Assembly: GCA_020161395.1 (NCBI GenBank)
Contig: JAIUOE010000009.1
Coordinates: 78,457-142,456 of the forward strand
Direction of reading: 5' to 3'
DNA from: Bacteroidota bacterium
GTDB lineage: Bacteria > Bacteroidota > Ignavibacteria > Ignavibacteriales > Ignavibacteriaceae
DNA: 64,000 nt
The notes below the pieces were generated by a model. The model did not search any database. It had not been told where the DNA came from and was given only the letters and a program-made list of their open reading frames with translations. Numbering within the stretch: position 1 is the stretch's first letter; the number at the start of each line of letters is the position of its first letter. This document shows positions 36,339-44,481 of this stretch, piece by piece. The translations under genes were made by a program, and so were the position numbers.

Positions 36339-36377
36339 TTTTGCGATAAATAATGTATATTGTAGTGTAACGCAAAA
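36339..36377 (+). promoter_or_regulatory. inverted repeat, possible AbiE operator
   Basis: TTTTGCG (36339-36345) and CGCAAAA (36371-36377) are perfect 7-bp inverted repeats flanking an AT-rich segment with TATATT. AbiEi antitoxins repress their operon by binding inverted repeats at the promoter, and this pair lies between the upstream terminator and the likely start at 36397. Confidence 0.45.
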
Positions 36378-36396
36378 AAATATTGGAAACATTGCA

Positions 36397-37206
36397 TTGA
36401 TAAAGAACCGTTTGAATCACTGGATTGAGAAACTACAGTCTTTTGGCCGATATTCTTTCACTCTGGAAGAAGCAAGATCAGAATTTGTTGCTCTGTCTGA
36501 TGAGGCTGTGCAAGCCACAATATCCCGCTTAGCGATAAAAAAGAAAATACGGTCGGTGTTCCGTGGATTTTACATTATTCTCCCCCCGCAATATGCAGGT
36601 ATGGGAATACTGCCCCCTTCATTATTCATCGACGACCTGATGAATTCGCTCCACCGTTCCTATTATGCAGGATTGCTAAGTGCTGCCGGATTTTATGGAT
36701 CTTCCCATCAAAAACCTCAGGAGTTTTTTGTTGTTACGGAATTCCCGGTACTCCGAAATACAGTTACCGCCGGGATAAAAATTAATTACCTGAGCAGAAA
36801 TGAGATTAATAACCATTTCTTGAGACGCCTAAAAACTGATTCAGGCTATATTACAGTTTCTTCACCCGCCCTGACCGCAATCGATTTGGTACAATACAAT
36901 CACAGAATTGGAGGACTTAACAGGGCATCAACTGTTTTGAGTGAACTCACAGATGCTTTTAATTTGAATGACTTTTCAAGTGACTTACTCAATTATTCGA
37001 CAGTCTCAACCATTCAGAGATTGGGATATATCCTTGAAGAAGTGCTCGATCAGAGTGAAATTGCACAAAAGATATTTGATGGAATAAAAAACTCCAATCG
37101 CAAATTTCAGCAAATCCGTCTTAATCCGGCGAAAGATGTCAAAAAAAGAGTTGTCAATAAAAAATGGAACATAATTGTTAATATGGAGATAAACCCGGAT
37201 CTATGA
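36397..37206 (+). CDS. AbiEi-type antitoxin (type IV toxin-antitoxin)
   Basis: AbiEi is the DNA-binding antitoxin of type IV AbiE systems, which can block phage replication. The open frame reaches back to 36301, but that overlaps the preceding terminator; I prefer TTG 36397, where family-like sequence begins (IKNRLNHWIEKLQSFGRYSF), giving 269 residues. An ATG at 36316 is the alternative. The N-terminal winged-helix part covers about 10-60 (FTLEEARSEF to RSVFRGFYII); the C-terminal antitoxin domain includes SYYAGLLSAAGFYGSSHQ and TVSSPALTAIDLVQY. It overlaps the toxin gene by 4 bp in the normal order. Confidence 0.85.
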   Translation: MIKNRLNHWIEKLQSFGRYSFTLEEARSEFVALSDEAVQATISRLAIKKKIRSVFRGFYIILPPQYAGMGILPPSLFIDDLMNSLHRSYYAGLLSAAGFYGSSHQKPQEFFVVTEFPVLRNTVTAGIKINYLSRNEINNHFLRRLKTDSGYITVSSPALTAIDLVQYNHRIGGLNRASTVLSELTDAFNLNDFSSDLLNYSTVSTIQRLGYILEEVLDQSEIAQKIFDGIKNSNRKFQQIRLNPAKDVKKRVVNKKWNIIVNMEINPDL

Positions 37207-37991
37207 TACCAAAAGCTTACATTACAGAATGGTCTAACTTCGTGCCTTGGAAAGCAAACGAGCAAGTCGAACAGGATCTGGTGACATGCCGGGCTCTGCT
37301 TGAAATCTATTCCGATGAGTTCCTGGCTAAAAGTCTGGCATTTAGAGGTGGAACGGCTTTGCATAAGCTTTTTTTAGCGCCCCAGATGAGATACTCGGAA
37401 GATATAGACCTGGTACAGATTAATGCCGGTCCCTTTGGTGAGATAGCTGACAGGATTGCCTTGAGACTTGGCTTTTTAGGAGTTCCGAAAAGGTTAAGGA
37501 AAGAGAATAATTTTACCTTGTTGTTTAGATTTGAATCGGAGTATCCACCGGTTCAGACTCTTAAGTTGAAAGTGGAAACAAACTGCCGGGAACATTTTAC
37601 CGTCACCGGATTCAATGAAGTCCCCTTCGCTATCAATTCAAGATGGTATTCGGGAAGGACAAACATTGTTACCTACCATTTAGAGGAACTTACAGCGACA
37701 AAACTTAGAGCCCTTTACCAGCGAAGTAAGGGGAGGGATTTATATGATTTGTATAAAGTTCTAACAATGCATCCTAATTTGGATTACATTAAAACACTTG
37801 AAATATACTATCACTATATGAAGTTCACAGTTGAGCCGCCTTCAAAAAAGAAATTTACGGATAATCTCACCGATAAAATGCAGGATTCCGATTTTCTTGG
37901 TGATACGACTGCGATCCTCAGTCCAAGTGAGAAATATGATCCTGTGCAAGCCTTCCTTTTAGTGAAAAAACATTTCCTCGAGAATCTCTGA
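37203..37991 (+). CDS. AbiEii-type nucleotidyltransferase toxin
   Basis: AbiEii/AbiGii toxins are nucleotidyltransferases that modify tRNA or nucleotides to arrest growth. The 262-residue protein keeps all four motifs: FRGGTALHK (48-55), the catalytic acids in RYSEDIDL (Asp67 and Asp69), the KVETN segment (122-126), and TKLRALYQRSKGRDLYDL (165-182). The protein therefore looks intact. Translation is coupled to the antitoxin through a 4-bp overlap. Together the genes form a complete AbiE module; a second, truncated toxin of the same superfamily lies at 57358-57511. Confidence 0.92.
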   Translation: MIPKAYITEWSNFVPWKANEQVEQDLVTCRALLEIYSDEFLAKSLAFRGGTALHKLFLAPQMRYSEDIDLVQINAGPFGEIADRIALRLGFLGVPKRLRKENNFTLLFRFESEYPPVQTLKLKVETNCREHFTVTGFNEVPFAINSRWYSGRTNIVTYHLEELTATKLRALYQRSKGRDLYDLYKVLTMHPNLDYIKTLEIYYHYMKFTVEPPSKKKFTDNLTDKMQDSDFLGDTTAILSPSEKYDPVQAFLLVKKHFLENL

Positions 37992-38035
37992 CCGATATTC
38001 CGTAATTTTGCATAATTGAAAAGGAGAAATTTGTA

Positions 38036-38632
38036 TTGAAAAATGACTGGAACGCCCGGTTTGGAGTTGAAGAATTTGTGTACGGGAAAGAGCCCAATGC
38101 CTTTTTTAAGGAGGAAATTGACCGTCTGAAGCCGGGGAGGATACTTCTTCCTGCCGAGGGAGAGGGGCGAAATGCTGTCTATGCTGCAAAAAAAGGGTGG
38201 GAAGTTGTCTGTTTCGACTGGAGTGATGAAGGAAAAAAGAAGGCTGACAAACTCGCTGAAATGGAGGGAGTGAAGATAAATTATTTCGTTAGCGAAATTT
38301 CCTCTTTTGATTATCCGTCCGGAGAATTCGACGCTGTGGGGCTTGTTTTTGTACATTTGCCGGAGGAAGAAAGGGAAGAACTCCATAAAAGTGTGATCAA
38401 AACCCTGAAACCCGGTGGGAAACTGATATTCACAGCTTACGATAAAACCCAGCTCGGGAAATCATCGGGAGGACCAAAACAGATCGAACTGCTCTATTCC
38501 CTCGCACAGATTGTCGAAGATTTTATCGATCTCGAGTTTGATATTTTCGCAAAAGAAACAGTTGAACTTAGTGAGGGAAGGCTGCATGCCGGCAGTGCCG
38601 ATGTGATAAAGTTTTCCGGTATCAAAAAATGA
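38036..38632 (+). CDS. class I SAM-dependent methyltransferase
   Basis: TTG 38036 follows AAGGAG at a good distance. The 198-residue protein is a small Rossmann methyltransferase of the TehB/thiopurine-methyltransferase-like type: N-terminal WNARFGVEEFVYGKEPNAFF, SAM loop LLPAEGEGRNAVYAA (unusual ALPAE in place of DxGxG), acidic VVCFDWSDEG, and the post-loop LKPGGKLIFTAY. The substrate is unknown. It overlaps the glycosyltransferase gene by 4 bp. CCGTAATTTTG at 38000-38010 may be its promoter. Confidence 0.85.
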   Translation: MKNDWNARFGVEEFVYGKEPNAFFKEEIDRLKPGRILLPAEGEGRNAVYAAKKGWEVVCFDWSDEGKKKADKLAEMEGVKINYFVSEISSFDYPSGEFDAVGLVFVHLPEEEREELHKSVIKTLKPGGKLIFTAYDKTQLGKSSGGPKQIELLYSLAQIVEDFIDLEFDIFAKETVELSEGRLHAGSADVIKFSGIKK

Positions 38633-39885
38633 AAAAAGTTCTCTTTCTTACATATTACTGGCCCCCGTCAGGGAAGGCATCCCTCCACTGGCCTCTTAAA
38701 ATGATAAAGTACCTGCCCGAGTTCGGTTGGCAGCCTGCCGTCCTGACTGTGGAGGATGAATCTTTCATGCAGAAGGATGAATCGATGGAGAAAGAGATTG
38801 ATCCTTCTCTTACCGTAATCAAGACTCCTTCTATCGAACCGTTTGAATTTTACAAAATTTTCACCGGCAAAGGTAAGGACGCACAACTCGTTGCCTCGGA
38901 AACCATCTCAAAGGAAAACAAGAGTCTGGCTCACCGGATTTCATTGTGGATCAGGATGAACCTTTTCATTCCCGATGCAAGGATTGGCTGGTATCCTTTC
39001 GCAGTAAAAGCCGGAAACAGGCTTCTTCGTGATGAAATTTATGATGCCGTAGTTTCAATTGGTCCACCACATTCGGTACACCTCGCCGCTGCCAAAATTG
39101 CAAGGAATGCAAACATTCCGTTTTATCCCGTGTTTATCGATCCCTGGCTTAACATTGCCTACTACAAAGGGCAATCGAGGAGTAAACTTACGGTAATGAT
39201 TGACGGGTGGCTCGAAAAGAGGACACTGGAAAAAAGCCGCAGGGCTGTTTTTGTCACCGAAACCTCCCTTGCTGATTATGTATCAAGCTATCCTTTCCTT
39301 AAGGAAAAGGGAAGGGTTCTTCACTGGGGCTTTGATGAGGAGAAGTTTGCCGGATTTAAACGGATCAAAAAACTGGGGGATGAAAGAGTACTGCTCCATT
39401 CGGGCAACATTTTCGATTTTCAAAATCCCGAGAAGCTTTGGGGTTACTTAAAACAGAAAATAGATTCTGGAGAAAATTTCAGGGTCTGGTTTACGGGAAC
39501 TGTAAGTCCCGGTGTCAGACGGTCAATTTCGGAAGCAGGGCTCGATGACCGCACCTCGTATCTTGGATTCCTTTCCTACGATGAAATGCTCGAAGTGCTT
39601 GCAAAAGCCGATTTTCTTTTAGTCTGTGCAATGGAAAAACGACACTTCCCCGGGAAGCTGTTTGAGTATTTAAGGACGGGAATTCCCATTCTCGCATACG
39701 GCGATGACAATATTGAAGTGGAAGGGGTGATTAAATCAGCTAATGCAGGGATGATGCTTCCGTTTTCAGCGGACGGTTCAGAATTTTTTGAAAAAGTTGA
39801 ATCATTCAAAACCGACCTCAACATGATAAAAAACTTTGACAGAAAAGTAATAGCAGGAAAATTGAGTCTGATTCTCGGGGAGTGA
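38629..39885 (+). CDS. GT4-type glycosyltransferase
   Basis: The 418-residue cytoplasmic protein has the GT-B fold of glycosyltransferase family 4: N-terminal FLTYYWPPSGKASLHWPLKM, typical of sugar transferases in envelope polysaccharide synthesis, an acceptor domain to about 200, and the donor domain with VLLHSGNIFDFQNPEKLW, SYLGFLSYDEMLEVLAKAD and the FPGKLFEYLRTGIPILAYGD segment that contains the E..R-type nucleotide-sugar site. Overlaps the methyltransferase gene by 4 bp. Sugar and acceptor cannot be inferred. Confidence 0.88.
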   Translation: MKKVLFLTYYWPPSGKASLHWPLKMIKYLPEFGWQPAVLTVEDESFMQKDESMEKEIDPSLTVIKTPSIEPFEFYKIFTGKGKDAQLVASETISKENKSLAHRISLWIRMNLFIPDARIGWYPFAVKAGNRLLRDEIYDAVVSIGPPHSVHLAAAKIARNANIPFYPVFIDPWLNIAYYKGQSRSKLTVMIDGWLEKRTLEKSRRAVFVTETSLADYVSSYPFLKEKGRVLHWGFDEEKFAGFKRIKKLGDERVLLHSGNIFDFQNPEKLWGYLKQKIDSGENFRVWFTGTVSPGVRRSISEAGLDDRTSYLGFLSYDEMLEVLAKADFLLVCAMEKRHFPGKLFEYLRTGIPILAYGDDNIEVEGVIKSANAGMMLPFSADGSEFFEKVESFKTDLNMIKNFDRKVIAGKLSLILGE

Positions 39886-39998
39886 ACCTCTTTAAATAGC
39901 GTCATCCATTCTCCCTTTCATTTCTTGTTTATTATACTTATTTTTAATTATTGTTAAAATGAATTACTTACAAATCAAATAAATACCGGAGATAACCC

Positions 39999-40406
39999 AT
40001 GAAAAAGCTGATATTTTTAGCTTTGCCCCTTTTCATCCTTTTTGCCGCTTCCAATCTTAACGCACAGGATGCTTCAAAGAAAAATCACCATACGGAAAAA
40101 GACAGCACAAAAAAAGAAGCCTGCTGCTCGACCGACTCAACTAAATCAGGTGACTGCTGCTCTGAGTCAAAAGACGCACACAACCATGACATGGGAAACA
40201 AAGAAGACAAATCTGTAAAAAAAGTATGGAACAGTGTATGTCCTGTTACAGGAGAAGCAATTGAACCCGGTGCACCAACAGTTGAACACGATGGAAAACT
40301 TGTAGCTCTCTGCTGTAAAGGATGCGTCTCAAAATTCCAGAAAGATCCTGCCAAGTTTCTTAAGACCCTCGATAAAGACGGTAAAGCGCTGAAAAACAAA
40401 TCGTAA
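39999..40406 (+). CDS. exported Cys-rich metal-binding protein with YHS-like domain
   Basis: The 135-residue protein has a signal peptide (MKKLIFLALPLFILFAASNLNAQ), a low-complexity linker rich in Lys, Asp, His and paired Cys (KKEACCST and SGDCCSES, 37-55), and a C-terminal YHS/TRASH-like domain: WNSVCPVTGEAI (about 78-89) and VALCCKGCVSKFQKDPAKFL (about 103-122). The Cys pairs suggest binding of copper or another soft metal in the periplasm. No metal-efflux gene is adjacent. The start follows GGAGATAACC. Confidence 0.83.
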   Translation: MKKLIFLALPLFILFAASNLNAQDASKKNHHTEKDSTKKEACCSTDSTKSGDCCSESKDAHNHDMGNKEDKSVKKVWNSVCPVTGEAIEPGAPTVEHDGKLVALCCKGCVSKFQKDPAKFLKTLDKDGKALKNKS

Positions 40407-40425
40407 AATTTCGATTTTCACAAAA

Positions 40426-40459
40426 AAAAGAGGCTGTCTCATTCGGGGCAGCCTCTTTT
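40426..40459. terminator. bidirectional terminator
   Basis: AAAAGAGGCTG (40426-40436) pairs with CAGCCTCTTTT (40449-40459), 11 bp with flanking A and T tracts, between convergent genes ending at 40406 and 40481. Confidence 0.85.
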
Positions 40460-40480
40460 GTTTTAAAGAAAGGTTATTAT

Positions 40481-41650
40481 TTAGAATACATTATACTGAA
40501 GTGTAACCGCTGTCCGGAAGTCGGTCACTTTCAAAAGACCGCTTCTGTTAAGTGAAGAAGTGATGCCAAGGTTGATGTTGTTTTCGAGGTAGAAAATAAA
40601 TCCTGCCGAAATTGCATGATCGACATAACTGTCTTCGTTCAGAGGGAATATCACAGTATTTCTCTTTATATAATTCAACTGATATCCGGCAACAAAGTTA
40701 ATTTTGTTTCCGAGTTCATAGAAGTAGTCAACACCTGCGGTAACAATTACCGTTTTGAAGAATGTTGAATCAAACGGGGTATTCATGTTCGCATATGCGT
40801 TGATCTGTGAATTCCAGCCGATTGGATTGGAGAATCTTCCGCCTAACGACAGAGCAGGTGAATTGGTGGGTGATTTATCCCTGGTTGAAAGATTGAAAAG
40901 AACACCGGCGGTTACATCCCATCCGAAGAATCTTTCATTTACTCTTTCGTTGATGCCTTTAAGAACCTGTTGTGTTCTGAGGATACCAATAGCTCCAAGT
41001 GCGCCGCCCTGTAACAATCCTGTTGCCCTCATCTCTTTTTCGATATCTTCATACCAGTTTTTCTCGTAGGTGTCACCAAAAACACCACGATATTCCTGTT
41101 CTCTTTCAATGATGTTGGCGATTTTGATCATGGTCTCTTTTGGGAGTCTGGTCGAAATAACGCCTTCTTTCAAAAGGTGATCTTCAATTCTGACCGCTTT
41201 TGCGAGGGCTGTTGCATTTATATAACGACCGTAACCACCGCCGACAGTAAGGTTTGATTCAATCTGTTTGAAAGTGTTGGCATGACGGAGATCCATTGCG
41301 CCAAATCCGAACCAGTCTTTATCATCTGCGATGTACTTCCTGATACTTGGTCTGATGCTGATATCGTGGCTGTATTCTTCAAATGTTTTTCCTGCCGTTG
41401 CATCAATATCGATGAAGTAAGCGAAAGGAAGAGAAGAATAGAAATATCTGAAAAGACCGCTTGCCTGTGCTGTGTTTGAATTTACATGTGTCGTCGCAGA
41501 GTCAGTTGTCTGGGCGAAATTGTAACTTCCGTTAAGGCGGAGAATCTTTGCCCGGCTGATCGGGACTTTGTAGTCCTGAACAGATACATTCTGGGCAAAT
41601 GAGGTGCCTGCAATTACAACGATAGCAAAAAATGTAACAATTAGTCGCAT
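40481..41650 (-). CDS. probable outer-membrane beta-barrel protein
   Basis: The 389-residue protein has a signal peptide (MRLIVTFFAIVVIAGTSFAQ) and ends in an aromatic-rich strand with terminal Phe (TAVTLQYNVF), the usual outer-membrane barrel signature. Alternating strands with Gly and aromatic residues occupy about 35-130 and 240-389 (for example IYELG-like FYELGNKINFVAGYQLNY). The middle (about 145-235) is a soluble helical insertion. No specific family is recognised. AGGAGCC precedes the start. Confidence 0.72.
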   Translation of the reverse strand: MRLIVTFFAIVVIAGTSFAQNVSVQDYKVPISRAKILRLNGSYNFAQTTDSATTHVNSNTAQASGLFRYFYSSLPFAYFIDIDATAGKTFEEYSHDISIRPSIRKYIADDKDWFGFGAMDLRHANTFKQIESNLTVGGGYGRYINATALAKAVRIEDHLLKEGVISTRLPKETMIKIANIIEREQEYRGVFGDTYEKNWYEDIEKEMRATGLLQGGALGAIGILRTQQVLKGINERVNERFFGWDVTAGVLFNLSTRDKSPTNSPALSLGGRFSNPIGWNSQINAYANMNTPFDSTFFKTVIVTAGVDYFYELGNKINFVAGYQLNYIKRNTVIFPLNEDSYVDHAISAGFIFYLENNINLGITSSLNRSGLLKVTDFRTAVTLQYNVF

Positions 41651-41721
41651 TTTGGCTCCTTTTATATGTTAATGAAGATTAATAGATTAACTTACAAATA
41701 TTTCCGACAAAATGCAAATAA

Positions 41722-41883
41722 GAACCTCAGAGATACGGAACCTCAGAGATTCAGCACATCATTTTAGTCGGGATACTGAAGTTCTGAGGTTCTGAGGTTC
41801 CGAAGTTCTCATCTACTGAAGTTTCGAAGTTCTGAAGCTCTCCCGTGTTCTGAGGTTCTGAAACTCCGGGGTTCTGAAGTTCT
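41722..41883. repeat. GGTTCTGAAGTTCTGA word-repeat array
   Basis: About 160 bp between the barrel-protein gene and the metallopeptidase gene consists of degenerate 8-9-bp words: AACCTCAGAGAT twice on the left, then many GTTCTGAGG, GTTCTGAAG, GTTTCGAAG variants on the right, which are partial complements. It has the same design as the arrays at 22078-22300 and 31027-31183 but a different word. No gene is visible. Confidence 0.6.
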
Positions 41884-42369
41884 TTATATTTTTATTGAGT
41901 CTTCCTGAGCGGGCGTCAGATTGTGAATTGAGCTGAGGCTCAGTTTTATTTTCTGCTTCCAGTCGGCACCGTATTTATCGAGGATCGATTTGAAGGCGAT
42001 AAAGTCGGGTTTTCTTATTTTAAAATCGTAGTCACCCGTTTTTTCATTCATAATCGGCAGAATATGAAGCAGTTCATGGTGCATAAGGATGTATCGTTCT
42101 GCCTCATCAAGAGCTGTCCAGAGATCGAGGGAGACTTCAACTATGTAATCAAAGCCGGAGAAGAATCTCAATTCGGGGCTTGTTTTGAAGGTTTTGCTCG
42201 GCACGGTTTTCGATATGTTGGGGCTCACAAGAAGGTAAGCCACCTGTGCGGGCATAATGTCGAGTTTCTGTTCGGTAATCACTTTATTTGCAAGAAATTT
42301 TAATTCTTCCGATTCTTCATATTCCCTTTTTTTAGGTTCCTTAGAAGGTTGGTCTTTAAAATCAAACAT
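41884..42369 (-). CDS. putative metallopeptidase (phage-metallopeptidase-like)
   Basis: The 161-residue cytoplasmic protein contains the zinc-protease motif MHHELLHI (HELLH near residues 97-101), preceded by a beta strand (VEVSLDLWTALDEAERYIL). The arrangement resembles the putative phage metallopeptidase family and other small predicted HExxH proteins. Its N-terminus is charged (DQPSKEPKKREYEE) and no signal peptide is present. It is 15 bp downstream of the aldo/keto reductase gene on the same strand and may share a transcript. Substrate unknown; proteolytic activity is inferred only from the motif. Confidence 0.7.
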   Translation of the reverse strand: MFDFKDQPSKEPKKREYEESEELKFLANKVITEQKLDIMPAQVAYLLVSPNISKTVPSKTFKTSPELRFFSGFDYIVEVSLDLWTALDEAERYILMHHELLHILPIMNEKTGDYDFKIRKPDFIAFKSILDKYGADWKQKIKLSLSSIHNLTPAQEDSIKI

Positions 42370-42384
42370 TTGTATAATTCTCCT

Positions 42385-43356
42385 TTACTCTGAAAAAACT
42401 GATTTTACAAAATTGAATTCATCCTCGGTGAGGGGTTTGTCTGCAGCCGAGAGGTTGACCTTTACCTGTGCGAGATTTCTGAATCCCGGAATAACTGCAG
42501 CAACTGAATTGTATTTCAAAAGATATTGAAGTGCAACCCGGGCGAGGTCTTCCGAAGTGTTGCCAAACTCTTTTTTGAGGGCTTCAATTTTTGGCTCAAG
42601 TTTTGCAAGGTTTTCAGCCGAAAATCTTGGGGCATTTGCACGGTGGTCACCCGGTTCAAATTTAGGCGGGTTGTCTTTTGAATATTTTCCAAGAAGAAGT
42701 CCCTGGGCTACAGGTCCGAAAGCAACAAATGAAATTTTGTGTTCTTCCATTGTCTTGGCAGTCGGGGTTCCTTCCACGAGATATTTATCATCAATGGCGC
42801 TCGCGGAGCTCTGGAATGCTTCGGGTTTTATTTTTGGACCAAGGGTTGCAAACCGCTCGTGTGAATATGAGGACAAACCGATTACTCTGATTTTGCCTTC
42901 TTCTTTCAGTTTATACATCATTTCAACAGCGTCATCGAGGTAAACATCGTCTTTCCCGAAATCACCGTGGTGGAAATAGTAGAGGTCGATAAAATCCCTC
43001 TTGAGATTGATGAGTGATTGTTCACACTGGTGGCGGATATGGGCAGGTTCGTAGGCATGGGCTGCGGTTCCTTTGAACCATCCGATTTTTGTGGCGATGG
43101 TGATGTCATTTACTCGCTTGCCGAGAATTTTGGAGAGCATTCTTTCAGCTCTGCCATTTCCGTAAACATCCGCATTATCGAAATGGGTGACACCATTGTC
43201 AATGGCATAGTTTATAGCGTCCGCCACTTCATTTTCATCTACATTCGCCCAACCGTTCGGGGTGCCGTCAACCCAGTTCAAACCACCGAGTGTCCAGCAA
43301 CCGAGACTGATTTCAGAGATTTTCAGGTCGGACTTGCCAACTTGTCTTGATTTCAT
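42385..43356 (-). CDS. aldo/keto reductase
   Basis: NADPH-dependent carbonyl reductase of the AKR superfamily, 323 residues, one TIM barrel. The tetrad is present: Asp60 (FDNADVYG), Tyr65, Lys90 (ATKIGW) and His129 (DLYYFHH). The N-terminal RQVGKSDLKISEISLGCW and the C-terminal AVIPGFRNLAQVKVNLSA cofactor segment are canonical. Likely AKR11/YajO-like by general appearance; the substrate cannot be stated. A minus-strand TATCTTTG box at 43388-43395 lies 32 bp upstream of its start. Confidence 0.93.
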   Translation of the reverse strand: MKSRQVGKSDLKISEISLGCWTLGGLNWVDGTPNGWANVDENEVADAINYAIDNGVTHFDNADVYGNGRAERMLSKILGKRVNDITIATKIGWFKGTAAHAYEPAHIRHQCEQSLINLKRDFIDLYYFHHGDFGKDDVYLDDAVEMMYKLKEEGKIRVIGLSSYSHERFATLGPKIKPEAFQSSASAIDDKYLVEGTPTAKTMEEHKISFVAFGPVAQGLLLGKYSKDNPPKFEPGDHRANAPRFSAENLAKLEPKIEALKKEFGNTSEDLARVALQYLLKYNSVAAVIPGFRNLAQVKVNLSAADKPLTEDEFNFVKSVFSE

Positions 43357-43545
43357 TTTGAATCCTTAAATTTTAATAACCAATAAGCAAAGATAAGAAA
43401 TAAGGGACTCTGAAAGAGAACGATTTGGGGGTGTTGGTCGCCGGAATTGTGTAATTTATCTAATTAATTTTTTATAAAAGGTAAAAAGTTTTTATTTTGC
43501 GTTCCATATTATTTTTAATAATCATCATTACAAAAGTCTGGCAAA

Positions 43546-44409
43546 ATGATCAAATTAGGATTGGTAACATGCCGGGAATACCCGGAACTTACAGAGGATG
43601 ATCAGCTTCTGATCCCTGCATTTAAAGAAAAAAAGATAATAGCGAAACCGGTTATATGGAACGATGGACCCCTCCCTCCAAACGAGTATGATCTTCTGAT
43701 TATCAGATCCCCGTGGGATTACTATCTTTCCACTGCTGAATATATTTCCTGGATGAATAAAGCCAACGCTGCCGGTTATAAAATTCTGAATAAACCGGAA
43801 ATCGTCAAGAAAAACCTTCACAAGAGCTATATCAAGGAATTACAGAGAAGAGGTGTGCTTACTGCCGATACGATGTTTATTCCAAAAGCCAGTATTCTGA
43901 AGCTGGAAGAGGTTTTTGAAAGAAAACGGTTCAAGACGGTGGTGATAAAACCTGCAATTTCTGCCGGTGCCTTCGAGACCTATCTTGTTCACCGGGATGA
44001 GGCAACCGAGTATAACGCAATTGCTGCCAAAATCCTCGAGTTCTCCGACCTGATGATTCAGGACTACATTGAGGAGATTGAAACCAAAGGAGAGTATTCT
44101 CTGGTATTCTTTAACGGTGAATACAGTCATGCCGTCCTGAAGACGACCGCCCCCGGTGAGTTCAGAACACAACTGGAGTATGGCGGTATTGTGGAATCAA
44201 TCAAACCCTCCGCTGACATGATCGATATGGCTTACGAGATAAACGATGCACTCGGTTTCGACACTTTATATTCAAGAGTGGACGGGATAATGACCAAAGA
44301 CGAGTTTAAAGTGCTTGAACTCGAGATGTTTGAGCCGTGTCTTTACTTCTCTTACAATGAAAAATCGGTTAAAAGGTTTGTCGAAGCCGTTATCGAACGG
44401 ATAGGCTGA
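43546..44409 (+). CDS. ATP-grasp ligase-like protein
   Basis: The 287-residue protein has an ATP-grasp layout: an N-terminal domain with LLIIRSPWDYYLSTAEYISW, the central RTVVIKPAIS-like FKTVVIKPAISAGAFETYLV (about 125-145), IQDYIEEIETKGEYSLVFF for the ATP and metal site, and a C-terminal YSRVDGIMTKDEFKVLELEM with EPCLYF, where Asp and Glu would bind magnesium. It resembles RimK/glutathione-synthetase-like ligases of the DcsG type. It probably joins a carboxylate to an amine, but the substrates are unknown. Confidence 0.82.
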   Translation: MIKLGLVTCREYPELTEDDQLLIPAFKEKKIIAKPVIWNDGPLPPNEYDLLIIRSPWDYYLSTAEYISWMNKANAAGYKILNKPEIVKKNLHKSYIKELQRRGVLTADTMFIPKASILKLEEVFERKRFKTVVIKPAISAGAFETYLVHRDEATEYNAIAAKILEFSDLMIQDYIEEIETKGEYSLVFFNGEYSHAVLKTTAPGEFRTQLEYGGIVESIKPSADMIDMAYEINDALGFDTLYSRVDGIMTKDEFKVLELEMFEPCLYFSYNEKSVKRFVEAVIERIG

Positions 44410-44481
44410 TTTTAATCACTCTTTTTTTACGGCGGTTTAAGTAAATTTCATACTCGATTTCCCAATTATCGGAACAGAAGT

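Noticed and set aside
36301..36396. Start of AbiEi at GTG 36301
   Set aside because: That codon is inside the right arm of the upstream terminator and the residues up to 36396 do not look like the family.
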